NCBI GenBank assembly: GCA_027486795.1 | Contig: JAIXOI010000006.1 | Location: forward strand, 62,001 to 126,000 | Direction of reading: 5' to 3' | Length of the DNA stretch: 64,000 bases | Source of the DNA: Sphingobacteriales bacterium | GTDB taxonomy: Bacteria > Bacteroidota > Bacteroidia > Chitinophagales > CAIOSU01 | Part shown: positions 43,894 through 52,767 of the stretch, piece after piece | Position numbering within the stretch: position 1 is the first letter of the stretch | Layout of the letters: the number at the start of each line of letters is the position of its first letter | Notes under the pieces: generated by a model | The model's input: only the letters and a program-made list of their open reading frames with translations | The model's database searches: none | Told to the model about the DNA's origin: nothing | Program-made: the position numbers and the translations under genes

Positions 43894-45369
43894 TCAATAT
43901 GCTCTGGCAAACACTGCTCGCTGCTTGCTAGGTTTGCCCGTTAAAATGCAAACGCCTTCTTCCAACGGGTTGTTAAGCGGTATACAACGGATGGTAGCTT
44001 TGGTTTCCTCTTTGATTTTATCTTCCGTTTCAGAAGTGCCATCATAGTGGGCCAATACAAAACCAGCTTCGTCATCTAGTATGCGCTTAAACTCATCGTA
44101 GGTGTCAGCCTTGCGGGTATTCTCTTCCCGGAATTTGAGAGCCTTTTGGAACATGTTGGCTTGTATAGCATCCAGCAGTTCAGGTATAGCCGTTTCTAGC
44201 TCGTCCAACTGGGCTACCTGTTTTTCCTTTGTATCGCGGCGCGCCACTTCGGCAGTTCCGTTTGCCAAGTCGCGTGGTCCAATAGCTACGCGCACTGGCA
44301 CTCCTTCCAACTCATATTGGGCAAACTTAAAGCCTGGGCGGGTTTGGTCGTCATCATCAAACTTCACACTGATACCTTTGGCTTTTAAAGCGGCCATTAG
44401 GCCACTCACACGGTCAAAAACGGCATTCAGTTCTTCATCGTTTTTGAAGATAGGCACAATAACCACTTGCAATGGCGCTACTTTTGGTGGCAGCACCAAG
44501 CCTTCGTCATCGCTGTGGGCCATTAGCAGGGCACCAATTAAACGGGTACTTACGCCCCATGAGGTTGCCCAAACAAACTCCAATGTGTTCTCCTTATTGG
44601 TAAACTGTACTTCGAAAGCCTTGGCAAAGTTTTGGCCTAAAAAGTGCGAGGTACCTGCTTGCAGCGCTTTGCCATCTTGCATCAATGCTTCGATACAGTA
44701 TGTCTCCACGGCACCAGCAAAGCGCTCGTTCGGGGTTTTTACGCCTTTAAGCACCGGTATGGCTAGGAAGTTTTCTACAAAGTCTGCATATACATCAAGC
44801 ATACGCTCTGCTTCTTGAATGGCCTCTTGGCTGGTGCTATGGGCGGTGTGCCCTTCTTGCCACAAAAACTCGGCCGTGCGCAAGAACAATCTAGTGCGCA
44901 TTTCCCAGCGCACCACGTTGGCCCACTGGTTGATGAGCAACGGCAAATCGCGGTACGATTTTATCCAACCTTTATAGGTGTTCCAAATTATCGTTTCCGA
45001 AGTTGGGCGCACAATCAGCTCTTCTTCCAACTTTGCATCTGGGTCTACCACAATACCACCGCCATTTGGGTCGTTCATAAGGCGGTAGTGGGTTACCACA
45101 GCACACTCTTTCGCAAACCCTTCAACGTGGGCAGCTTCTTTACTCAAAAAGCTTTTCGGTATAAAAAGCGGGAAGTAGGCATTTACGTGTCCAGTTTCCT
45201 TGAATTTCTTGTCCAATTCTGTCTTCATGTTCTCCCAAAGGGCATAACCGTAAGGCCTTATCACCATGCAGCCCCTTACCGAAGAGTGCTCGGCTAGTTT
45301 GCCGCGCAACACTAAATCATTATACCACTGGCTGTAATCTTCAGCCCTACTACATATTTTCTTGCTCAT
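43894..45369 (-). CDS. proS: Prolyl-tRNA synthetase (short, archaeal/eukaryotic-type)
   Basis: Charges tRNA-Pro. 491 residues from ATG 45369. Class II motif 2 ([24 protein letters not shown]) and motif 3 region ([24 protein letters not shown]) are present. There is no editing insertion between motifs 2 and 3, and the protein ends in FARAY with the extra zinc-binding-like C-terminal domain, the features of the ProRS type shared with archaea and eukaryotes that many Bacteroidota use. The frame is open to ATG 45414, but a perfect -7 box (TAACTTTG, minus strand 45419-45412) covers that codon, so 45369 ([15 protein letters not shown]) is the real start. Confidence 0.95.
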   Translation of the reverse strand: MSKKICSRAEDYSQWYNDLVLRGKLAEHSSVRGCMVIRPYGYALWENMKTELDKKFKETGHVNAYFPLFIPKSFLSKEAAHVEGFAKECAVVTHYRLMNDPNGGGIVVDPDAKLEEELIVRPTSETIIWNTYKGWIKSYRDLPLLINQWANVVRWEMRTRLFLRTAEFLWQEGHTAHSTSQEAIQEAERMLDVYADFVENFLAIPVLKGVKTPNERFAGAVETYCIEALMQDGKALQAGTSHFLGQNFAKAFEVQFTNKENTLEFVWATSWGVSTRLIGALLMAHSDDEGLVLPPKVAPLQVVIVPIFKNDEELNAVFDRVSGLMAALKAKGISVKFDDDDQTRPGFKFAQYELEGVPVRVAIGPRDLANGTAEVARRDTKEKQVAQLDELETAIPELLDAIQANMFQKALKFREENTRKADTYDEFKRILDDEAGFVLAHYDGTSETEDKIKEETKATIRCIPLNNPLEEGVCILTGKPSKQRAVFARAY

Positions 45370-45411
45370 AGCAAACTTGGTACGCTCTTTGTTCGTTATA
45401 TATACAGATGC

Positions 45412-45419
45412 CAAAGTTA
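45412..45419 (-). promoter_or_regulatory. -7 promoter element of proS
   Basis: TAACTTTG on the minus strand, a full match to TAnnTTTG; the -33 element is weak. Predicted leader about 35 nt to the ATG at 45369. It decides the start of proS. Confidence 0.5.
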
Positions 45420-45563
45420 ACGATTAAATTTGTTGCACGAAGGGGATTTGAAAAAGTGGCACGATGATTGGAATCGATAAAATTGATTAAACTAGTTGGT
45501 AACTTGTAAGTCAAACCATAAATACACGCGATCCATTTTTAATACCCAGATAAACCGAATGCC

Positions 45564-47510
45564 ATGAAAACACTTGTACTCATATCATCCTTTTTAACGG
45601 CAACCATTTTTGCTGCTTGGGGGCAGAATAATGACGACGTGTATTACCAACCTAATGGAGGTAACACCAACACGAGCCAAGACCAATACTACGACAACAG
45701 TAGCCAATATAATAATGGTACTGGCACTAGTACTGCCAACGATGGCTACAATTACAACCAGTATAACAATGACTATGGTAGTGCCGATAGGTATGATTAT
45801 GCCGACAGCAGCGATTATTATACTGATGGCGATGGTAATACCTACATTACCAACAACTATTACGATAATGATGGCAACGTAAATAATTACGACTACTTTT
45901 ATACAAGTCGTATACGTCGTTTTTATACCCCATACTACGGTTTTGGCTGGTATAGCGGCGCCTATACCGACCCTTATTGGTATGGCTACAACGACCCTTG
46001 GTATTGGGGTAGCAGCATATACGTAGGTAGTGGCTTCCACGTAGGGCCTACTTGGGGTTGGAATACTGGTTGGTGCTCAACTTCATGGCATACTGCCTAT
46101 GCTTGGGGCAATGGCTGGAACAACGGTTGGGGCAACGGCTGGTATGGAAACTATGGTTGGAATACTGGTTGGAACAACGGCTGGAACAACGGTTGGAACA
46201 ACGGTGGCTGGAACAATGGCTGGAATAACGGTTATTGGAACGGATATAACAACGGGTACAACGACGGTTACAACAATGGATTTAATGATGGATACTATGG
46301 CATTAACAGCCCCTACTACAACCAACAGTACGGCCCTCGCTACCGCGAAGGTGGCAGCCAAGGCTATGCTGGTGGCGGCAAAACGGTGGACAATCCACTA
46401 GGCGGGGGCAAAACTAGCCCAGACCCAGAGGGAACCTTGAGGGTTGGCACTAATCCCGGTGTATCGGTTGGTGCTCCCATTTCGAGTAATGGCACTGTAG
46501 TTGGCAGGGGATCAGGCGCTAACGTATATACAAGCCCAAGCAACGGTAGCAGCACTATTGCACCTGCACCTGCTGGCGGCAAAAACATAGGCAACAATAC
46601 GGGAACCGTAATATCTACCACCAGCCCCAACGCTGGCAGATATAGCGGCAAGCCTAACACGGTTGCCCCAAATGGTAATACCAACACTGGAGGGATTACA
46701 ACAGCGCCTGTTGGAGGTGTAAATGGCAAACCATCAGTTAGCCCTACTACTACGGGCACTAACATTGGCACTCCGCCTAATACCACCCGAAATGCACCTG
46801 CTGGCACGGGTAAGAACACTAACCCGAATGTGTACACTGCACCTGGCGGAAATATTAACCGTAACACTACCGTAAACCCGGTGCCGAGTACTAGTAGGCC
46901 TACTAATGTAAACCCTGGTAATACGCAGCCACGCAACACTGCACCACCTACTAATGTGAACCCTAGTAACACGCAGCCACGCAACACTGCACCTACTAAT
47001 GTGAATCCTAGTAATACGCAGCCAAGAAATACAGCCCCAGCTCCAGGTAATAAGCCCACTTACTCTCAGCCGCGCACAAGCTCACCAGCACCGGCCCCAA
47101 GTAACAAGCCAACCTACTCACAACCGCGCACGAGCTCACCAGCACCGGCCCCGAGCAATAAGCCCACTTATTCTCAGCCGCGCACGAGCTCACCAGCACC
47201 GGCCCCGAGCAACAAGCCTACATACTCACAACCGCGTACTAGCTCACCAGCACCGGCCCCGAGTAATAAGCCTACTTACTCACAACCGCGCACGAGCTCA
47301 CCAGCACCAGCCCCGAGTAATAAGCCCACTTATTCTCAGCCGCGCACTAGCTCACCAGCGCCGGCCCCGGGTAACAAGCCCAGCTACTCACAACCGCGCA
47401 CTAGCTCACCAGCGCCAGCACCTAGCGGAGGTGGCGGAAGCCGTGGTGGAAGCATCAGCCCAAGCGGTGGTGGTAAAGGCGGCTCAATACCATCAGGACC
47501 CCGTAACTAA
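45564..47510 (+). CDS. Secreted low-complexity Gly/Asn/Trp and Pro-rich repeat protein
   Basis: A 648-residue protein with a signal peptide (ends FAAWGQ) and almost no globular sequence. Residues 20-115 are rich in Asn, Tyr and Asp; about 125-175 hold a conserved Tyr/Trp/Gly block (YYGFGWYSGAYTDPYWYGYND); about 175-245 repeat GWNNGWNNGW; about 290-440 are Gly/Thr/Asn/Pro-rich. Then come three or four NVNPSNTQPRNTAP units and seven exact-length 18-residue units (NKPTYSQPRTSSPAPAPS, residues 496-621) before a GGGGSRGGS tail. It lies between proS and an OmpP1-type porin, a neighbourhood I recall from other Bacteroidota. A cell-surface, adhesive or matrix role is plausible; no enzymatic motif exists. 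Confidence 0.8.
   Translation: MKTLVLISSFLTATIFAAWGQNNDDVYYQPNGGNTNTSQDQYYDNSSQYNNGTGTSTANDGYNYNQYNNDYGSADRYDYADSSDYYTDGDGNTYITNNYYDNDGNVNNYDYFYTSRIRRFYTPYYGFGWYSGAYTDPYWYGYNDPWYWGSSIYVGSGFHVGPTWGWNTGWCSTSWHTAYAWGNGWNNGWGNGWYGNYGWNTGWNNGWNNGWNNGGWNNGWNNGYWNGYNNGYNDGYNNGFNDGYYGINSPYYNQQYGPRYREGGSQGYAGGGKTVDNPLGGGKTSPDPEGTLRVGTNPGVSVGAPISSNGTVVGRGSGANVYTSPSNGSSTIAPAPAGGKNIGNNTGTVISTTSPNAGRYSGKPNTVAPNGNTNTGGITTAPVGGVNGKPSVSPTTTGTNIGTPPNTTRNAPAGTGKNTNPNVYTAPGGNINRNTTVNPVPSTSRPTNVNPGNTQPRNTAPPTNVNPSNTQPRNTAPTNVNPSNTQPRNTAPAPGNKPTYSQPRTSSPAPAPSNKPTYSQPRTSSPAPAPSNKPTYSQPRTSSPAPAPSNKPTYSQPRTSSPAPAPSNKPTYSQPRTSSPAPAPSNKPTYSQPRTSSPAPAPGNKPSYSQPRTSSPAPAPSGGGGSRGGSISPSGGGKGGSIPSGPRN
47049..47426 (+). repeat. 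Seven tandem 54-nt units
   Basis: Seven in-frame 54-nt repeats encode NKPTYSQPRTSSPAPAPS. Units 1, 3 and 6 use TCTCAGCCG, units 2, 4, 5 and 7 use TCACAACCG at the same place, suggesting growth by copying of two-unit blocks as well as single units. A hot spot for length variation. Confidence 0.9.
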
Positions 47511-47560
47511 GTTTGCCGTTTTTTGAGCAGTGTTGTTTTGCAAGTAGAACCAGGAAAGTG

Positions 47561-49021
47561 ATGAAACGATTTATACTTACAGGCTTAGTTAGTTTTATGG
47601 TGGGTGCTGCTGCAATTGCTCAAAACCCAACCGAAACATTCAGGTACTCGCAGCAAAGGCCTGGTGGAACCGCTAGGGCCCTTGGAGTTGGAGGGGCCTT
47701 TGGTGCCATCGGAGCTGATTACACGGCCGTAGGTATCAACCCAGGCGGATTGGGACTATACAGGCGCAGCGACCTCTCTTTAAGTTTTGGCGTGCAAAGT
47801 ACTAGTGCCAATACCAATTTGTTTGGTTCTACCGCCGATGCACACCAAGTAAGGGCCTTTTTGCCCAATGCGAGCATTGTTTTAAGCAGGTTAAGAAGAA
47901 AATCGAGCAACTGGAAAGCCTTCAATTTTGGTTTTGGTTTTAATAGGTTGGCCAACTACAACGCCAATAGCGTGTTTGTAAACAAGCAAAGCTCCAATTC
48001 ATTGCTAAACCAGTATCGCGATGAGCTTACCGCCAGCGGGCTTACCGAAGACCAAATTTCATTCGATAATTTAAGCCCCGGGGCAGTGTTGGGCTATTAC
48101 AACTTTCTATTAAATCCTGTTGGCACTAGTGGCACCCAATACTCGGCTTTAACCGATGGATATAACGTAAATCAGCAAATTTCGCTTACCCGTCGTGGCG
48201 GATTGGATGAAATGTCGTTTGCTTTTGGTACCAATTACAATGATCGGCTCTACATAGGTATGCTGGTAGGTGTGCCGTTTTTAACTTACCGGGAGAAACT
48301 GAATGTGCGCGAAAGCGACGAAGCCAATGTTATTCCCTCGTTCAACAACTATTCTTTTTCGCAAAATCTCACTACCGATGGTATTGGGGTAAATGCTAAA
48401 TTTGGATTGGTAGTGCGTGCGGCTAATTGGGTGCGTTTTGGCGCATCGTTTCATACGCCTACCCGCTACAGCATTACCGAGAAGTATAATACGGTATCTA
48501 CCTCAAATGTAGATGCGTTGCAGTATAGCAACACCTCACCCGACGGAAAATTTGATTATCAGCTTTCTACGCCTTGGCGGGCTATAGGCAGCGCGGCGTT
48601 TATTATTAAAAAGTATGGTTTTTTATCAGCCGATTACGAGTATACTAACTACAACAGGGCTCGGTACAATTTTTCTGGTTTCAAAAGTGCCGAAAGTGCT
48701 TTAAACCAGGATGTGAAGGACTATCTTAAGGCGATACATACGGTACGTGTAGGTGGCGAAGCAGCCATCAAAAACTTCAGGCTAAGGGCAGGCTATGCAC
48801 TCAGCACCAGCCCAATAGAAAAGAACAGGGTGGTTGCTGGCCGCGACCTTACTTCTTCAACCTATTCAGGTGGGGTAGGGTTTAGGGGCAAAAAATGGTA
48901 TGTTGATTTGGCTTATTTCCGTTCCGTAAGCGAAGGAACAGCCGTCATTTCGTCGGACATTACCGCAGCCGAAAAGTTAAAATCGGATAATGTGGTGGTG
49001 ACGGTAGGGCTTAATTTTTAA
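47561..49021 (+). CDS. OmpP1/FadL-family outer-membrane transport protein
   Basis: A 486-residue outer-membrane barrel with a signal peptide (MKRFILTGLVSFMVGAAAIAQ). The mature N-terminus (RYSQQRPGGTARALGVGGAFGAIGADYTAVGINPGGLGLYRRS) is the FadL/OmpP1 signature of a hatch segment with an NPGGLG turn, and it ends with aromatic LNF for outer-membrane sorting. Family members take up hydrophobic compounds such as fatty acids or aromatic molecules; some homologues are loosely labelled hemin receptors. The frame opens at 47513 but ATG 47561 gives the signal peptide. It follows the repeat protein by 50 nt and is probably co-transcribed with it. Confidence 0.87.
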   Translation: MKRFILTGLVSFMVGAAAIAQNPTETFRYSQQRPGGTARALGVGGAFGAIGADYTAVGINPGGLGLYRRSDLSLSFGVQSTSANTNLFGSTADAHQVRAFLPNASIVLSRLRRKSSNWKAFNFGFGFNRLANYNANSVFVNKQSSNSLLNQYRDELTASGLTEDQISFDNLSPGAVLGYYNFLLNPVGTSGTQYSALTDGYNVNQQISLTRRGGLDEMSFAFGTNYNDRLYIGMLVGVPFLTYREKLNVRESDEANVIPSFNNYSFSQNLTTDGIGVNAKFGLVVRAANWVRFGASFHTPTRYSITEKYNTVSTSNVDALQYSNTSPDGKFDYQLSTPWRAIGSAAFIIKKYGFLSADYEYTNYNRARYNFSGFKSAESALNQDVKDYLKAIHTVRVGGEAAIKNFRLRAGYALSTSPIEKNRVVAGRDLTSSTYSGGVGFRGKKWYVDLAYFRSVSEGTAVISSDITAAEKLKSDNVVVTVGLNF

Positions 49022-49268
49022 CAGCCCTTTTATTTCGCCACCATCTTCAAGAAAATTTACGAATAACACCGTTACCACTTATAGAGAATAATCTAGCGCT
49101 GGTTTGTTTAATTTGCTCCAAGGTTATGTACCATGTAGAGATTATGTAGCTGCTGCTTTTTTGCGAAAAGATAATGCGCAATATACCTCGTCTCGCGAAA
49201 CCAGTCGGCTTGCAAGTATAAAGTGGTTGTAAAACCTGGAAAGTAGAAAGGAGAAATTTGGCTAACGC

Positions 49269-49682
49269 TTATTTTTCGTCGCCAGCAGCCGGTGCATCAG
49301 TTGCAGGTGCAGGCTCAGGAGCTGGGGCCATACCACCGCCAGTTGAAGGCTCACCAACCGGAGCTGGGTTAAAACCAGCAGGTGGCGTTGCAGGGCGTTC
49401 TTTGCTCAACTCTTCTACAACCGAACCTTCAGTGGTAGTAACGTTATCACCGCTTTTTGGCAAAAATACTGCTGAAAGCAAAGTAAGTGCTAGCAAAAGA
49501 ATTGCCAAAGTCCAAGTAGCTTTTTCAATAGTTTCGGTTGCACGACGGGCACCCATTACTTGGTTGCCAATGTTTGCGAAGCCTGCGCCCAATCCGCTAC
49601 CTTTTGGGTTTTGGATAAGAACTGCTAACGATAGCAAAATGCAAACGATTATTATAATTACTACTAAGAAGGTGAAAGCCAT
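49269..49682 (-). CDS. secG: Preprotein translocase subunit SecG
   Basis: The small auxiliary subunit of SecYEG. Two membrane spans (about residues 4-24 and 50-70) flank the conserved cytosolic loop LIQNPKGSGLGAGFANIGNQVMGARRATETIEKATW. A Pro/Ala/Gly-rich tail of about 55 residues follows, as in many Bacteroidota SecG proteins. The frame is open to 49715, but a full promoter (TTG, 20 nt, TAACTTTG on the minus strand, 49743-49713) overlaps that codon, so ATG 49682 (MAFTFLVV) is the start, giving 137 residues. Confidence 0.93.
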   Translation of the reverse strand: MAFTFLVVIIIIVCILLSLAVLIQNPKGSGLGAGFANIGNQVMGARRATETIEKATWTLAILLLALTLLSAVFLPKSGDNVTTTEGSVVEELSKERPATPPAGFNPAPVGEPSTGGGMAPAPEPAPATDAPAAGDEK

Positions 49683-49712
49683 GACAATTACTTTAACTTG
49701 ATTATAGGAGTG

Positions 49713-49743
49713 CAAAGTTAGTGTAATACTACCAAATACACAA
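49713..49743 (-). promoter_or_regulatory. Promoter of secG
   Basis: On the minus strand: TTG (49743-49741), 20-nt spacer, TAACTTTG (49720-49713), a full consensus match. Leader of about 25 nt to ATG 49682. Confidence 0.65.
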
Positions 49744-49851
49744 TAATGTAATTTACGTTAACCATCTTTATTTTCTGGGGTGTGGTTATTGATTGTTAAT
49801 ATAGACTAAAAATGCCCTGCCAATGTATCTTTTTGCCTTATCTTCGTATGT

Positions 49852-50742
49852 ATGATTAGATATTATTCGGGGCTATTGTTGCTGCTTTTTGCAGTGTTGG
49901 CGGGTTGCGATACGCCAGAACCATATACTGGCAATCCTAATCCATTGTGGGACCTGCATAAAGTATATGGTAGGGTAAAAACCCTCAAAACAGAGTACTT
50001 TGAGCCGATGATGAAAGATGGTAAAATGGTACCGGGTAGCCATGTGGGTGATAATATTACTTGGGATAGCATTGATGCCAAAGGTCAATTGTTTATTACC
50101 AAAATATTTACGCTTGATGGGCAACTGAAAAAATACGAGACCTACATTTATAACCCCAAGGGCCAACTCATTGCCATCGAATCGTTCAATGGCAATGGAG
50201 ACAATAATACGCACCAAGATATTTTTTTCAACGACAAGGATGAAAAGATAAAGCAAGTGGTTACGCTAAAACTACCTGAAGGCGAGAAGACCTATTGGCG
50301 CACTTGGGTATACGATAGCCTGGGGCATGTTGCCGAGTCTTATGTATACGATGTAGACTCTATGCTGGCCAGTAGAGAAACGCTCAGTTATTATGAAGGC
50401 GATTCGGGCAAGTTGCACGTGCATAAGCTATTTATAGGCATGGATAGTTTGAAGTACTATAATGAATATGTATACGACGCGCAAAAGCGCGATTCTATTT
50501 TATTTCGTTTCCGCCCAAACGTGGCTGGCGATAGTGTGGTGTACCAAAGTAAGTACCTTTATACTTACGACGAAATGGGCAACGAGATAAACCGAAAACT
50601 AATAAATGCCGAAGGCGAAGTTAGGGCCGAGTCGCGGTTTGAGTATATTTTTGATGACCACAAAAATTGGATTCAACGCATTGAGTATGTCGACGAGGAA
50701 CCTAATGTGGTAAAAGTTCGCACCTTTACCTACTATGATTGA
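49852..50742 (+). CDS. Unrecognised lipoprotein with YD-like repeats
   Basis: A 296-residue lipoprotein (LLLLFAVLAGC lipobox, Cys near residue 19). The mature protein has loosely repeated strands such as YIYNPKGQLIAIESFNGNGD, WVYDSLGHVAESYVYDVDS and YTYDEMGNEINRKLINAEGE, which recall the YD/RHS-like or MORN-like beta repeats of Bacteroidota lipoproteins. No enzymatic motif is seen. Its last 8 nt overlap the retropepsin-like gene, so the two are translationally coupled and may act together in the envelope. Confidence 0.7.
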   Translation: MIRYYSGLLLLLFAVLAGCDTPEPYTGNPNPLWDLHKVYGRVKTLKTEYFEPMMKDGKMVPGSHVGDNITWDSIDAKGQLFITKIFTLDGQLKKYETYIYNPKGQLIAIESFNGNGDNNTHQDIFFNDKDEKIKQVVTLKLPEGEKTYWRTWVYDSLGHVAESYVYDVDSMLASRETLSYYEGDSGKLHVHKLFIGMDSLKYYNEYVYDAQKRDSILFRFRPNVAGDSVVYQSKYLYTYDEMGNEINRKLINAEGEVRAESRFEYIFDDHKNWIQRIEYVDEEPNVVKVRTFTYYD

Positions 50743-51196
50743 TAAACCAGCAAAGCGCATTCGTCGTCCGTACAATAGCGTTTCTATTCCTCTTGAGTTT
50801 TTGGAGTTTGACGAAGATAGTATCCATGTAGTGGTTATGGGCTCAGTAAACGGGCATGAATGCCGAATGATACTGGATACTGGCGCATCGCGTACCGTGG
50901 CCGACTTGGCTTTTGTAAACGAGGTGTTTCCTGAAATGGAAATGGAGGTAAATGAGCAGCCTTCGGCAGGCTTGGGTACCAATACCATGGAGAGCCACTT
51001 TTTTATGGCGGAAGAAATTGTAGTTGGCAACAAAGTGTTGCAAGGGCAGCTTTTGGCGGCACTTGACCTAAGCCACGTTAACGATACATATGAAATGCTT
51101 GGCTTGCCTCGTATACATCTCGTATTGGGCAGCGACATACTGCGAGCCCACAAGGCTATAATTAATTATGGTAGCAAGCAACTTATTTTGGGTTAA
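50735..51196 (+). CDS. Retropepsin-like (clan AA) aspartic protease
   Basis: A 153-residue single-domain protein with the aspartyl protease motif MILDTGASRTVAD (catalytic D48) and, near the C-terminus, the hydrophobic flap-partner motif HLVLGSDILRAHKAIINY. This is the pattern of monomer-sized retropepsin-like proteases, which act as dimers; a glycine-rich flap is possible at GLGTNTME. There is no signal peptide, so it appears cytosolic. It overlaps the preceding lipoprotein gene by 8 nt. Substrate unknown. Confidence 0.85.
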   Translation: MIDKPAKRIRRPYNSVSIPLEFLEFDEDSIHVVVMGSVNGHECRMILDTGASRTVADLAFVNEVFPEMEMEVNEQPSAGLGTNTMESHFFMAEEIVVGNKVLQGQLLAALDLSHVNDTYEMLGLPRIHLVLGSDILRAHKAIINYGSKQLILG

Positions 51197-51198
51197 CA

Positions 51199-51230
51199 TT
51201 GTCTGTTATATAGTAGTATGTGCAAATTTG
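51199..51230 (+). promoter_or_regulatory. Candidate promoter of the MbnP/MbnH-like operon
   Basis: TTG (51199-51201), 21-nt spacer, CAAATTTG (51223-51230), seven of eight matches to TAnnTTTG; the same variant -7 box is used at 9179-9186. A small stem GTGAC/GTCAT follows near 51240. Confidence 0.5.
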
Positions 51231-51290
51231 ATTTCTTAGTGACTTTAGTCATTGTATAGTTTAAAATTTGCAGCTACATTTGCTGGTAAG

Positions 51291-51671
51291 TTGAACAAGG
51301 TAAAACACATATTAACCACAATAGCCCTCATAGCTATATTGTTCCATTCAGGGGCGTATACTGCTGTTTTTGTCAATTTCCAGGTAAATCAAAGTTACAT
51401 TTCGGCAACTTTATGCGAAAACCGCTTTAGCCCTGAGTTAAACTGCGCCGGCAAGTGTTACCTTAAAAAACAGTTCAACAATCAATCTCAGCAAGAAACC
51501 AAAAGCGGAATGTTGACCGTTCAACAAAATCTGGTTTGGCTTTCTTTCAGCCAAGAAGTGGATACTAAGCAATTGGTTGTTGAGGCCGCTGAAGCTCCAA
51601 TCATGTATTTACAGTCTTTAACCGATCAGCACCACACGGCACCACGCCCGCACCCACCTTGCCAGGCTTAA
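51291..51671 (+). CDS. Small membrane-anchored protein with CEN...CxGKC motif
   Basis: A 126-residue protein with one N-terminal hydrophobic helix (HILTTIALIAILFHSGAYTAVFV) followed by the motif LCENRFSPELNCAGKCYLKKQF. Short proteins with this three-Cys motif are a recurring first gene of Bacteroidota clusters that handle copper or other metals; a metal-binding role is inferred, not shown. No ATG is available near the front: the frame opens with TTG at 51252, and TTG 51291 (NKVKHILTTIAL) gives the best match to the usual basic N-terminus followed by a helix. The tail is His/Pro-rich (DQHHTAPRPHPPCQA) and could also bind metal. Confidence 0.65.
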   Translation: MNKVKHILTTIALIAILFHSGAYTAVFVNFQVNQSYISATLCENRFSPELNCAGKCYLKKQFNNQSQQETKSGMLTVQQNLVWLSFSQEVDTKQLVVEAAEAPIMYLQSLTDQHHTAPRPHPPCQA

Positions 51672-51715
51672 TAGTAAACGAACGCTTACCGTTTTCTAAG
51701 TCTCAAACAGATTAA

Positions 51716-52762
51716 ATGAACTTTGGAATATTGAGTCGCCTATGGCTGTGTATGCTATTGGTGGCAACGGTACAAGGCGTTTATGCTTGCGATGGGTGTA
51801 GTGCCAACTTGAGTATTTTTAATGCAGAATTGCAACTCAACAGTGGCAAGCATTCCATAGGGGTGCAGCATCAAAGTCGTTTTTTCAGCGCCACGCTTCA
51901 CGAGTCGATGATCGACTATTTGAAGGGTCCTGCAAAAACCGACGGTGGTCATGTGCACACCGAGCCGCAAGTAGAAACCCCTTACCGACAAATACAAACC
52001 ATTACCGACATCAGGGGCACCTTTTATGTGCGCCCCAAATGGAGTCTTATGGCCATTGTACCTATTACAGCCAAATTGCTGTTTAGGGATGATAATCAGT
52101 TTAGGGACGGCAAAAAACTAGAGCAGCACCAAGGATTGGGCGATGCCGTGTTGTTGGTGCAGTATCAGTTGCTTACCGAAGGAAAGCGCATGGAAACCAA
52201 GAAACTCATGCAGCGTTTGGTATTGGGTGCAGGCGTAAAGTTGCCAACCGGGTCTTTCAACGCAATTGGATATGACGGCACGTTAAGGCCCGATTTGCAG
52301 AACGGTAGCGGTAGCCTTGATTTTTTAACCACGGCCAACTATTTGTTTCGCGCCAAAAATTGGGGTTTAACCTCAATGGTGAGTTACAAGATAAATACCG
52401 CCAACAAAAATGGCTATCGCTTTGCTAATAGCTTGAATGCCGATTTGCGAGGCTTCTGGTTTAAAGAGTTTAAGCGAGTGGCCATTGCTCCCAGTTCTGG
52501 TTTTTGGCTTGAGCAAGCCGGAGATAATTATGACCCAAATGCCGAAACGGAAATGCCTACTGGCGGACTTTATTTGTTTAGCACCGTTGGATTGGATTTG
52601 TATAAAGGCAACTGGGGATTGAACATGCTTTGGCGCCACCCGATAGCACAGCAAATTGTTGAAAATGAACAATTTGAAAATGCTGGTGGTTTTCAAATAG
52701 GATTGAAATACGCATTCAACACTAAATCGTTAACTAAAAAGTCGAAAGACATCAAAAAATAA
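51716..52762 (+). CDS. Outer-membrane beta-barrel protein with N-terminal CDGC
   Basis: A 348-residue barrel with a signal peptide (LWLCMLLVATVQGVYA) and a mature start ACDGCSAN, a possible metal-binding CxxC. Alternating strands with aromatic girdles (IRGTFYVRPKWSLMAIVPITAKLL, LGDAVLLVQYQLL, RLVLGAGVKLPTGSF, GGFQIGLKYAF) fit the transporter-type (MetA-pathway-like) porins. A His-rich loop GGHVHTEPQVE is noteworthy. It follows the Cys-motif protein by 44 nt and precedes the first MbnP gene by 5 nt. A role in moving or sensing a metal across the outer membrane is inferred from the neighbours. Confidence 0.72.
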   Translation: MNFGILSRLWLCMLLVATVQGVYACDGCSANLSIFNAELQLNSGKHSIGVQHQSRFFSATLHESMIDYLKGPAKTDGGHVHTEPQVETPYRQIQTITDIRGTFYVRPKWSLMAIVPITAKLLFRDDNQFRDGKKLEQHQGLGDAVLLVQYQLLTEGKRMETKKLMQRLVLGAGVKLPTGSFNAIGYDGTLRPDLQNGSGSLDFLTTANYLFRAKNWGLTSMVSYKINTANKNGYRFANSLNADLRGFWFKEFKRVAIAPSSGFWLEQAGDNYDPNAETEMPTGGLYLFSTVGLDLYKGNWGLNMLWRHPIAQQIVENEQFENAGGFQIGLKYAFNTKSLTKKSKDIKK

Positions 52763-52767
52763 ATAAC

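Noticed and set aside
44102..44818. 238-residue plus-strand frame opposite proS
   Set aside because: Antisense shadow of a well-supported proS; composition is Ser-rich without any domain.
46364..47059. 231-residue minus-strand frame opposite the repeat protein
   Set aside because: Arises from the repetitive coding DNA; Val/Leu/Pro-rich translation without signal or family.
49258..49701. 147-residue plus-strand Ala/Gly/Pro-rich frame
   Set aside because: Exact antisense of secG, whose membrane spans and loop are clear.
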